From the NCBI GenBank assembly GCA_029448655.1, contig JACCLO010000009.1, forward strand, positions 1,116,001 through 1,180,000: a stretch of 64,000 nt of DNA. The letters run 5' to 3'. Shown piece by piece: positions 17,967-27,212 of this stretch. The first letter of the stretch is position 1; the number at the start of each line of letters is the position of its first letter. A model generated the notes under the pieces. It worked only from the letters and a program-made list of their open reading frames with translations. It was not told where the DNA came from and made no database searches. A program made the translations under genes and the position numbers. This DNA is from Wolfiporia cocos (Eukaryota > Basidiomycota > Agaricomycetes > Polyporales > Phaeolaceae).

Positions 17967-18565
17967 TTGTAATAGTTGCTTGGTTTGCTGGTTAGGCAGG
18001 ATAGTTGTAAGGGTTAAGCAGGATACGTGGAGTGGTTAACTCGTAGTATGAATGCAATGAATAGAACTGAGGCAATAGCGCTCAGCAAGGCTAGTATATA
18101 TACATGATAAATAAGACCCCTAACAGTCCTATTAGGTAATACTAATGTTCGTATTCGTATGTACAAGTCCCCAGATACCTAAGTACTGAGTAATACGCGA
18201 TAAATACATATGCCGATCAGAACCGGGATATAGGAAGGCGGCGTAGGCCGCACGAATGGCGTATTGCGCTCTTGTCATTACAAAGACGGGGCGTGACCAA
18301 AGCCCGGTCCGCTGACGTTTATACGCTGACTGCTTCCGGACGGAACGTCCGATTGGCTAGAACTAGACATGTGACTGATGGTAACTACTAGTGATAAGAT
18401 AAGACCGTCGTTATGGGAGATAACACGGCCATCATTCGGCACGTATGTAACCGTTAATTTATGAACCAGATAAGCTAGTTATTGGTCTAGAAAGTCGTAG
18501 ATAATTCGTAGAATTGCCGGAAAAATAGTAAGAAATATAGGGAAACTAGGAGAATTCTTGTGACA
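17947..18565 (-). repeat. 5' LTR of element B
   Basis: 619 bp, minus orientation. The right end is GTGACA; the left end is TAACAC, one base away from the usual TGACAC. The minus-strand TATATATA lies near 18095-18105 with the predicted start AGTTCTATTCA at 18068-18058. Confidence 0.88.
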
Positions 18566-19262
18566 CCACAGAAATACCTACTGCACCCACCAGTGGAATT
18601 ACAGAAACTCCACCGCCCAGCCAAGACCAAATGTGCGAAATGAAAATCCTCAAGCCAAGTTCCCAGGTGAGTAATTCCTCTTACAACAAGTTCTCAATCT
18701 TGAAAGTCGAAGAAGTAAAAGAGATCGATGATTCCATGGGCAACAACCACATTCTGAGTGGGAGCACGATGGACTATATGGGGTCTCTCCTGGCCCCCAA
18801 TATTGAAGATGATGATTGTGACTCAGTAGCTAGCGACGATTCCTTCTGTACTTGCCCAGAGGAGTCCTCTACTGAGGCTTGGCAGCGGGCTATAGCTGTG
18901 CTTAACTCCTCTATTAATAAAAAAGATAAAGATGAAGATATTACAATGATGCCCATGGATGAGATTCCTAAAAGAAAATACACTAAAAAATGAACAGCAA
19001 CGTTCGATATTTTTATAGATCACCCCAGGGCAATCGCACCACAAAAAGGTTCTGATGAAGCAGCCGGATACGATCTATTTGCTGTGGAAGAAATAATAAT
19101 ACCTCCAGGAGAAAGAGAATTTGTCGACACAGGATTAGTATTTATGGTACCATCTGGGGTATACGCTCACATAGCACCCCGTTCAAGCATGGCGAAAAAA
19201 GGTATCGACATAGGAGCAGGAATAGTAGATTCTGATTATATGGGAAGAGTTAAAGTGCTACT
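18566..19262 (+). pseudogene. Relic of an older element: acidic segment plus partial dUTPase
   Basis: One plus-strand frame runs from about 18631 to 19262 with a single TGA at 18991-18993. The first part is Asp/Ser-rich (EDDDCDSVASDDSFCTC) and unrecognised. After the stop, in the same frame, comes a dUTPase with motif 1 (EAAGYDLFAVEE), motif 2 (PRSSMAKKG) and motif 3 (GIVDSDYMGRV), cut at 19262 by an LTR. The left side is cut by element B. It is more AT-rich than the surrounding elements and does not match A, B, C, E or I closely, so it may come from a different retroelement or a host gene copy. Confidence 0.75.
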
Positions 19263-19725
19263 TGACACAGATGACCTGTGGGACTCACCAAGTCTAGCTG
19301 ATTAGGCTAGAAAGCGACCTGGGGAGGAGGTATCAATGCAGCAGAGCAGGTGGAGGGTGCTTCTATGGCAGACGCCGAGAAGAATAGAACTAAAGTATGG
19401 AGCGCTTGGCTCCTACTTAAACACATGTGTGTGGAGAGGTCACGTGCTACTATATAGCTGTTACCTTTCCGGGTTATGTGGCTTTGCCAATGGGCGAAGC
19501 TTATCTTATCTAATGTTGAGGACTCTATCTACAATGGCCGTTGTGGGCCGGTAATGGCCACACCAATAGTAGGAGAGGGATTATGTCTTATCTTTGTGAT
19601 AACGCGGGCGCAGCCCGGGCATAGGAGAAGCCGTACGCCGATACCTTGTGGTATAATGGCTATTGAACGGTCTTCGTGTGATGACCAAGGCGAGACGCCG
19701 AGGTCGTTATGCTATTGGACCAGCA
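19263..19725 (-). repeat. Truncated D-type LTR
   Basis: Begins TGACACAG with CTCACCAAG and aligns by eye with the reverse complement of the D LTR, including the predicted start AGTTCTATTCTTCTCG. The match stops at GGACCAGCA, where element C is inserted. The rest would lie beyond the right end of C, outside the window. Confidence 0.78.
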
Positions 19726-20261
19726 TATCACAATCTTAGTGAGAACTCACCAAACGTAAACTTGTTGGGTGTTGGGCGAGGTAAGAGCGATAAGCAGTAG
19801 GTAATACTGTATCTCAATAAGAGAATAGTTCTGGGGACTTGTAGTCGCCAGAACCTAGCTTATATACATTGTATAAAGGACCCCTGCCACTGCAGTAGGT
19901 CCCTAGAGACTCTGAGCCGTGTGTATTACTAAGGCGTAAGAGATAGTGTAATCTAGCTGACATAGCCCAGTATCGGGATATAAGTCAGCACGCGTGACGT
20001 TGACTAAGCGGCATGTCTGCAAGGACGGGCCGCTGAGTCATTGGTAATGACTAGCATGTAAGCGCTGGGTCATATTGGATGACTAGCGTGTAAGCGCTGG
20101 GTCATATGGGATGACTAGCGTGTTTGTTAGCTAATAACCCTTAGTTATGAGATAACCTTGCGGCATCTCGGCATTGTGCTGTTAAGCCGTAGTTGTACGT
20201 AGAAATGCCAGAATAATAGCTAAAATTATGGAAAAAATAGCTACGTGGTCACTTTGTGACA
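19726..20261 (-). repeat. 3' LTR of element C
   Basis: About 536 bp, right end GTGACA followed by the polypurine tract. The left end TATCAC is a decayed TGACAC and was placed where D-type similarity ends. The minus-strand TATATAAG is near 19860 with the predicted start AGAACTATTCT near 19832. GTGAGT is present near the LTR end (19750-19745). Confidence 0.75.
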
Positions 20262-20276
20262 TTACCCCCTTTTTAG
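20262..20276 (-). promoter_or_regulatory. 3' polypurine tract of C
   Basis: The minus-strand CTAAAAAGGGGGTAA abuts the LTR, matching the GGGGGTAA end of the tracts of A, E, I and D. Confidence 0.8.
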
Positions 20277-20307
20277 GTAAGGTGTCCACGCATTACTCCT
20301 CGAGTGC

Positions 20308-22113
20308 TTACTTTCCAGTAGAACCGAAACCTTTGGTTCCGCGCTGTGTTTCTTTGACCTTGTCAAAGTACCCTTTTCCGACTAAGGAAATTTGAGGGTC
20401 CTCTGCGACTTCGCATATGATTCGGGCTATTTTGTCGCCCTTCTTCACATCGTATGGTTGATCGTCGTGATTGATGAGAATCACTACGACTTCTCCTTGG
20501 TAGTCGTGGTCGATGACACCGGCTAGAACATCTATACCCTTGCGGGCTAGACCTGATCTTGGTGCGATTCTTCCGTAAGTCCCAAACGGCACTTGGATTT
20601 TCAAAGAAGTTTTTACTTCTAATCTTCCGTGTGGTGGGATGACATCTCCTATTGTGGTGTAGATGTCTAGTCCTACAGAATTGTCTGTTCCCTTGGTGGG
20701 CTCTTTCCCTCCAGGTAACACCTTGATCTTGAGATCTATATTTTGTGCGATGTCTGCCGAAATCCACTTCCCTTTCGGGTTGCGGACTAGCTTGCGCTTT
20801 GGTTCTTTGCGATGATTATCGCGGTACTGGGGCCAGTCATCTGGCCAAACACATGTGTTCGATTCCCATTCATCGCTGTCTGGGTCGAAAACGGCAACCT
20901 TCTCTTTTTGTCGGGTTGACCGCCGGAGTCCTGGTTTTCCTGACGTAGATTTTTCAATCTTTGTCTTGTAATCCAGGATAAGGTCACGTGCTGTGTCGAG
21001 GTCGGTTTCTTTGATCCAGGAGTCATCGCTGACTGTGGATCCTTTCCACCTGACTCTGTACTCCATCGTTTTCCCTCTCAGGCGATGGTCTACAATTTTC
21101 TCGACTTCCCATTGTTCTTCGCCATCCAAATCCTTTTCAGGTTCCGGATCTGGTTTCTTTTGGATTGTGGCTTCCTTGTATAGTACCAATTTCGACGCAT
21201 GGAATACTGGGTGATAAGCCCGGTATTGTGAGTCCATGTGAAGCCTGAACGTGACCGGTGATAGCGCTTCCACTATCTTAAATGGTCCGATGTAGCGTGG
21301 TGACAGGTTCCTTTTGGTGTCTTGCCAGCTACGTGCGTCCAGTAGCACCTTATCTCCTACTTTGTAGGGTGGTGCTTTTCTTCCAGAGTCGTAGTACCAA
21401 GACCATCGCTCGGCAGCAATTTTCATTGCTGCTTTTGCTTGGTCCTGTGCATTCCATCTTGCTTGCGCAATTTCGTTTAGGTCTGCATTAGTTGTTGGCC
21501 TTAGATCCGTTGGCCCTGCGTTGGGGTGATGTCCTAGTTCTACATAGAATGGCGAATTCTTGGTTGTTTCGCTCGCCGCGTTATTGTACGCAAATTCCGT
21601 TGTAGGTAGGAACGTGGACCAATCATCTTTCTGTACTACCTCAATGTAGCATCGTAGATATTGTTCCAACGTTTGGTTGACCCTCTCAGTCTGTCCATAT
21701 GCTTGTGGATGGTAGGCTGTAGTCATTGACCGTTGTACTCCGAGCGTTTCACACCAGTCTTTGAATAGCTCCGAGGAGAATTGTACTCCTCGGTCCGATA
21801 CGATTTGCTTGGGTAAGCCGTGTATTGGATATATTCGCTGATAAAGGAGGTTGGCTAACTCCTTGGTGTTTAGGTTATCCGTTGTTGGAATAAACCTTGC
21901 TCTTTTCGTTAATCGGTCGACTATTACCATTATCGAGTTGTACTTTTCAGTTCCCGATGGTGGTAGGTGAGTGATTAAGTCTATCGTCATTGTGTCCCAT
22001 GGTCCTTCTGGAACCGGTAGGGGTTGCAGGGGTCCATATGGGGTGTGTGTTCAGTTTTTCATCCGTTGACATGTGTCACACCCTTCTACGTATTGTTTGA
22101 CGTAATTCGTCAT
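20308..22113 (-). pseudogene. pol: Element C pol, C-terminal part: integrase, chromodomain, dUTPase
   Basis: From the solo LTR J insertion to the pol stop. It includes the last part of the integrase zinc finger (GCDTCQRMKN), then a TGA at 22051-22053 where the relatives have an Arg codon. The integrase core follows with TIDLITHLPPS, SDRGVQF and TERVNQ, then a chromodomain (WEVEKIVDHR...WIKETDL, about 21130-20960) and a complete dUTPase (SVGLDIYT, PRSGLARKG, GVIDHDYQGEV, KGDKIARII, RGTKGFGSTG, about 20700-20308). The 560-residue stretch downstream of the TGA remains open. Confidence 0.92.
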
Positions 22114-22592
22114 TGTCACAGATTTTGGGCTGAGGCCCAGGGTCTGCCCTCTGGGTCGAACGCAGGAACTGGTGAGATCGAGGTCATGTGACTTATAGAT
22201 TAGATAAAGCGTTGTAGTTAGATAGGGTGACGGTGCGCCCGCCCCGCTGGTCCGCTTCCCTTGCACGCTTGTAGATGACACCTTATGGCGTGACGATTGC
22301 GACGTCGTGCACGGCCCCCTTTAGGGTGGGCCGCGACTCACTAGTTACACCGTCTCTACATGTATATATAGTGCGCGGCACTGGGGCTTACTCCCCAGTT
22401 CCTTTATTCTAGTCGTTGGGGATCCTCCCCTCACTCTGACTTCTACGCTTGACCTCTGCCGTGCGCCCTTGAGTCCCTCTTAGCGACACTCCAACATAGC
22501 GCGACACCATAGATACTCAACGTATCGTCGTACTAGGAGGCTGAGACATAGGGATAGGGACAGAGCGGTATGTCACAGGTTAGTTTGTGACA
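22114..22592 (+). repeat. Solo LTR J
   Basis: 479 bp, TGTCACAG to TTTGTGACA, target duplication gtcat on both sides (22109-22113, 22593-22597). The plus-strand TATATATA near 22363 is followed by the hairpin ACTGGGGCTTACTCCCCAGT at 22380-22399. No internal domain remains. Confidence 0.93.
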
Positions 22593-24162
22593 GTCATTCC
22601 AGGCCACCAGTAGTTCCGTGACAGTAGTTCGTACGTTTTCCAACGTCCGAAGTGTCCTGCCGTGACGTGATCGTGATGTATTTCTACAACCCGGTGTCTC
22701 AGATCTTCCGGATCCTTCGGAACGTAAACCTTTCCTCTTTTCAGAAGTAGGCCATTCTCAAAGTTCTATTCCTGGAGTTCTTTCTTGAATTCCTGCGGTC
22801 CACTTTTCAGTAGATCTCGGTAATTCTTGGTGAGCTCGTCGTTGAGTAGGGCTTTCCTAATCCCTCTGAGTAGCTCATTGTCCCCGGGTGCTTGCACGTC
22901 GTGTTCACCTTCCATTGTTCGGATTGCAAAATATTCCGGTTTGAGGAGTGTTTTGTCTCTATTATCCAGTTCCACCCCCTCTTCGTGGTCTGGCCTCCTG
23001 GACAGAGGATCCGCCGTTAACATCATTTTACCCGACTTGTGCACCATTTTGAAGTTGAACCTTGTCAGGTACAAACTCCAGTGTGCTTGCCGTCGGGTCA
23101 ACTTTTGAGCCGATTTGAAATATGTCAGGTTCAGGTGATCTGACCATATGACAAATTTCTCATCGTGTCCTTCTAGATAGTGTCTCCACTCTTCTAGAGC
23201 CCTTATTATTGCCAATAACTCCTTGTCGTAAATCTCATAGTTACGCTCTGGCGCGCTGAGAGACTTGGAGAAGAAGGCAACCGGATGAAATTTTCCATCC
23301 GATGGGTCTAATTGTGATAGGACTGCTCCTGTTGCGAAGTCCGATGCGTCAGTTTCCAATCGGAATGGACTTGTGTTGTCCGGTATCCTAAGAATTGGGG
23401 CGGACGTAAAAGATTTTTTCAAATCTTCAAACGCCGCTTGTTCTTCTGTACCCCATTCCCATTTGGAGTTCTTCCGTGTTAGACTAGTCAGTGGTTTTAC
23501 AACCTTTGAGAAGCCTTGGATGAATCGTCGGTAATAGTTTGCAAAACCGATGAAAGATTGTACGTCCTTAACATTTTTGGGGACTGGCCAATCTAGAACT
23601 CCTGAGAGTTTCTTAGAATCCATTTCCATGACCCCCTTTTTGATTATCATTCCGAGATATTCGATGCTATCTTTTTCAAAAAAGCATTTCTTGGGTTTCG
23701 CAAAGAGGTCATTGTCCTGGAGTGTTTGAAGAACTGCTTTCACAATTCTTCCGTGTTCGTTTAGGTCATTCCCGAACACTAGAATATCGTCCAGGTACAC
23801 TATTACGTGTCCTTCTCTGATGAACTCCGCTAAGATTGTATTCATCATGTGTTGGAAGGTTCCTGGTGCGTTGCAGAAGCCGAAGTACATAACCGTGGCT
23901 TCGTATAGACCCCGATGGATAATGAATGCTGTTTTCCATTCATCACCTTCCTTGATTCGAACGTTATTGTACCCCCATCGTAAATCAATCTTCGTGAAAA
24001 TTGAAGCTTGACTTAATTGGTCAATGAGGTCATTGATCCGAGGTATCGGGTATCTATTTTTAATCATGATGTCATTTATCTTTCGATAATCGACTACCAT
24101 CCTTAGTCCGCCATCCTTCTTTGCTACGAAGAATACGGGGGATGCCACGGGTGACTTGGATT
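22593..24162 (-). pseudogene. pol: Element C pol, middle part: RT, RNase H, integrase zinc finger start
   Basis: Open over 460 residues (24148-22766) with RT motif YLDDILVFGND (about 23800), RNase H ETDASDFATG (about 23350), the catalytic Glu in YDKELLAIIRALEEW, and SDHLNLTYF (about 23130). The end of RNase H carries the PDHEEGVELDN block with the internal polypurine tract at 22974-22985. A TAG at 22766-22768 replaces the Trp of the LQEW block in A, then coding continues through HHDH to the solo LTR. Confidence 0.9.
22974..22985 (-). promoter_or_regulatory. Internal polypurine tract of C
   Basis: The minus-strand CGAAGAGGGGGT between RNase H and integrase is one base from the A, E and I version. 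Confidence 0.5.
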
Positions 24163-24732
24163 TGTCACAAACTTACAGGTTTGTGAGGACCTGCGCTGCA
24201 GGGGTGTCCTAACGTGCCTAACGAGGCATGTGTACGACCACGCCAGCGGTGACCAGGTCAGCTGTACCGAAGGTGCCAAACCTAAGGACTCCTAGTGGCG
24301 ACGTAGCATGGCGGCACACAGTCAAGATAGTCAAGAAAGGCCCCCGGGGCAGAGACGCATCACGCGCGCAGTAAGAGAGGAGCCAGAGGCTCAAAGACGA
24401 GAATCTCAAAGATGGGGAGTAAGCCCCATCTTGTTGTAGATTATATACATGGTGTGAGAGCGGAACTGGCTACCCTAAAGAACGGGCCCGTGCGCCGTAT
24501 CTACGAGTGACCGTGATGTTACGCTACCATGTACCTAACTGTGACCGGTCATGTGGTGTACCTGGCACGCGCGCTGCCTGACGAGTGCTCGCCTACTGGG
24601 TCATGTGGTCTGTGGAGATAACAGGGCGCGACGAGGAGGAAACGATGATGAGAGGGGCGCGCACACGTGCAGCGGCGCCCATACATACATAGAGAGGGAA
24701 GAGACGTACCCCCCACGGGGATATCCGTGACA
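24163..24732 (-). repeat. Solo LTR K
   Basis: 570 bp with TGTCAC and GTGACA ends and target duplication ggatt (24158-24162, 24733-24737). The minus-strand TATA (TATATAATC) is followed by the hairpin GATGGGGCTTACTCCCCATC (plus coordinates 24411-24430). Same family as solo LTR F, diverged. Confidence 0.92.
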
Positions 24733-24894
24733 GGATTCTCGGATGTACCCCTTTCAGAGTTCCTCCTCTATCCATTGGTCGAGAGAATTTGCTTGGACCG
24801 GGGACATTGGGTACCTTTTTACCGGTCGTGGTAAATCCGCACCTGGAACAAATTCAATTCCATGGTCGTACGGTTTTCGTTCCGGCATCCTTTC
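24733..24894 (-). pseudogene. pol: Element C pol, protease-RT linker fragment
   Basis: 162 bp of C between solo LTR K and element E, encoding the RMPERKPYDHGIEF and MSPVQANSLDQWI blocks that precede RT in all relatives. The right end is the target duplication ctttc of element E. Confidence 0.85.
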
Positions 24895-25498
24895 TGTCAC
24901 GGTTTCTCTTATTTTTCCCTATTTTTCCCTATTTTCTCTGATTTTCTACAGCTCGTTCTACTCGCTTTCTATATCACGTTATGTCTCACCCTTATCTCAC
25001 TCTCGTAGATAACTCTTATCTTATCTCTTGTGCACGTTAGCTCAGTGCCTATCACGGCGCCTCGTCTTATCTGTAGACACATCTTATCTTTCCTGCACGT
25101 GACCCTACAAAGAGTTCACAACATACGTTGCCACACGTCACATGGCTTTCTAGCGACTCGCGTCACCTGCCGCTGGCTCACGCTCAGTCAGCGGCCTAAC
25201 TCACGTCACATGCTGTAGCCTTATGCTCAGTCAGCGACCTTTGGAACTATCACAAGCTTCGGGTCGTACCATTACCGGTACATAACCCTACGCCCTGCGG
25301 TATCACTAGTCTTACCTACGGTGTTATGGGTCTTACCCCTCATGTATATAAGCTGGCCTATGAGTACGTTGTAGACTCAGAATAGTTCTCCTCGACAATC
25401 GACTAGTTGTTCTTACCAACTGCTTGACTCTTACACCTCACACTTATCGACACCGCCCCTCAACCCTTATATTCAAGTCTTAGTGAGTGTCTGCGTCA
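24895..25498 (+). repeat. 5' LTR of element E
   Basis: 604 bp. TATATAAG at 25345-25352, predicted start AGAATAGTTCT at 25379-25389 (34 nt later), donor-like GTGAGT at 25483. Confidence 0.95.
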
Positions 25499-25587
25499 TT
25501 AGAACTATTCTTTTCATCGCCCCCCGGCCTTTTGGCCCTGGGGATTTGTGTTTCTAGGCCGGCGGTTTGGTGTTGATTCCTTTACAG
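25483..25587 (+). other. Candidate intron across the LTR end of E
   Basis: Donor GTGAGT at 25483, acceptor after GTTGATTCCTTTACAG at 25587, 105 nt, spanning the primer site. Confidence 0.5.
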
Positions 25588-26114
25588 GTACTTTTTTGTA
25601 TTGGGATCTGGGGGATACATGGCGACGACCAGCCATCCAATAAGTTATTAGCGGTACCTGCAAAGGGCCGTTAATGTGAACGGCGGCGGTGGATCAGACT
25701 TGGGCAATGCCCCAGACCTATCCCCGTTACCTAGTAACACGTTTATTGTCCAGACGCAAGGACACAGCCTCGTTCCTTCGGGAACCAGACTAAAACCCGG
25801 CTTGCCGGCCTAATGACCACATGGGATTGAACCTTAACGGGATCTCCCGGTCACCGCTTCTCAGCGGCGGCTAACTTGCCTGCGGTGGACGTTTGGGAGT
25901 GCTGCGGCTAGCCACCATGGGTGTAATACCCTAATCTGGCCTGTTACCGGGACCGCAAGGGAAGCGGGACCCGATGTATCTTCCACTCCGGTCGTGTATG
26001 AGAGAGATGCACGCCGTCGTCGACACACCGACATGACACCTTACCGCATCAAGAACGGCCGTTCCCGGATTTTTACATAGTTGTAGTACGGCTTTCTCAC
26101 GTAGTTACACAGCC
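25499..26114 (+). other. Non-coding leader of element E
   Basis: About 600 nt with no frame. It shares the GATCTGGGGGATACAT block (near 25605) with A (near 4485) and holds several GC-rich inverted repeats (for example near 25660-25700). Like the other leaders it is probably structured RNA. Confidence 0.6.
25501..25511 (+). promoter_or_regulatory. Self-priming primer binding site of E
   Basis: AGAACTATTCT, two nt past the LTR, is the exact reverse complement of 25379-25389. Confidence 0.8.
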
Positions 26115-27017
26115 ATGCCTGCCGAGCGACAAGAGAAGTCTATCAAGATGGTCGAGGCCCACCTGAGGGCCGGCCCGATCATCAAGAAGCAGAAGCAGAA
26201 GGGTGACACTGGCAAGATGCCGGATAAGATGGTCGTTACCAACGCGGCCAACGGCAAACCGGAGCTCTGGGACATCCCGTCCAAGAGCCGAAAGGAGGTA
26301 GAAGACCTCATCCGGAAGCCCAAGTACCACGGGCCTCACCTCGGCCCCGTTGCCATCAAAACAAGGAACCAACAGATCGCGGAGGAAGAAGCTAAGGCCA
26401 TGCGGGAGTACGCGGCCCTTTCTGCTAAGCGCGCCCACGAGCAACGCTTAGAGGAAGAAGCCGAAGTAGCCCGCCACGTCGAGGCCGACGCAGTTTCCCG
26501 CGCCCGTCGCGCTCCTCCACCTCCCGACCAGTTGCTTATGAACCGCATTCTCACGCCTGACGAACTCCAAAAGATCGTCGATCTCGTCCGCTTGCCGCGG
26601 GCCGAGTGGGCTGAGAGACGCCTCTACGACATCCCGAAGGACTTCAACGTATTCGACATCTCCTGCACGGAGAAGAAGTTCGACTGGGGTGCCAAGGTGA
26701 TACCCATCCTACTGGAGACCGCCAAGGTGCTCGCCCCGGTGTACTCCTGCATCGTGGCGAACTCAGACCTCTGCAACGGTCATCCCACCTACGAGGTAAC
26801 CAACCTCTTGTGGGACCTCCAGACAGAATGTAAGGGATTCATCGAGGCGGTACTCATGGATAGGATCGACAACAGCCAGATGCGGCTGTTAGTCAAGAAC
26901 TGTAAAATCGTGGGAAACTTTATGGTTGGATATCCTAGCGTAGATAGGGAGCACATACAGCGTATTATACGGGGGCTCAACGCCCTCAATGTATGGTTCC
27001 CGGTCCACCAAATGTAA
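26115..27017 (+). CDS. ORF1 of element E, unrecognised protein upstream of gag
   Basis: 300 residues, intact, starting MPAERQEKSI. Closely related to ORF1 of I: KMVVTNAANGKPELWDIPSK near residues 38-57 and RGLNALN..FP at the C terminus. Shares AEWAERR...CTEKKFDW with B. The middle (about residues 80-130) is Lys/Glu/Ala-rich and likely helical. No known domain is recognised. Position, size and conservation across A, B, E and I point to a real element protein; the role is unknown. Confidence 0.85.
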   Translation: MPAERQEKSIKMVEAHLRAGPIIKKQKQKGDTGKMPDKMVVTNAANGKPELWDIPSKSRKEVEDLIRKPKYHGPHLGPVAIKTRNQQIAEEEAKAMREYAALSAKRAHEQRLEEEAEVARHVEADAVSRARRAPPPPDQLLMNRILTPDELQKIVDLVRLPRAEWAERRLYDIPKDFNVFDISCTEKKFDWGAKVIPILLETAKVLAPVYSCIVANSDLCNGHPTYEVTNLLWDLQTECKGFIEAVLMDRIDNSQMRLLVKNCKIVGNFMVGYPSVDREHIQRIIRGLNALNVWFPVHQM

Positions 27018-27068
27018 AACCCTCGCAGACCACCTGATAAGGGGTCTTGCTTTAATGCTTCTTATCGT
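27018..27068 (+). other. ORF1-gag spacer hairpin of E
   Basis: AGACC-A-CCT-GATA-AGG-GGTCT at 27027-27047, an 8-bp stem with a bulged A and a GNNA loop, in the same position as the hairpins of B, C and I. Confidence 0.6.
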
Positions 27069-27212
27069 GTGACTTCAAGCTCGGGCTCAAGAAAGGCGCA
27101 AGACATGGCAGTAGATAATTTTAGTAATTACGTTACCTTTTTGCCTCGGTTCTCCTCCTTTTACAGGGATTCCCGTGCTTTTATCAAACAAGTGCTTACC
27201 AGGTTTTTAGCC

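Larger units (their letters stand above)
1..18565 (-). mobile_element. Element B: Ty3/gypsy LTR retrotransposon, 5' part, split by element A
   Basis: Minus-strand element: 5' LTR 17947-18565, leader, ORF1, gag, pol. The pol 3' end runs off the left edge inside the dUTPase domain, so the 3' LTR is outside the window. Pol is cut by element A; the target duplication gagac lies at 3653-3657 and 13628-13632, and the protease frame stops at 13628 and resumes at 3657. Apart from A, the only damage seen is one in-frame TGA at 902-904. B is inserted in an older dUTPase relic on its right. Confidence 0.93.

Noticed and set aside
19263..20261. One 999-bp LTR of element C
   Set aside because: Two separate TATA and start regions and a clear end of D-type similarity at 19725 show two different LTRs side by side.
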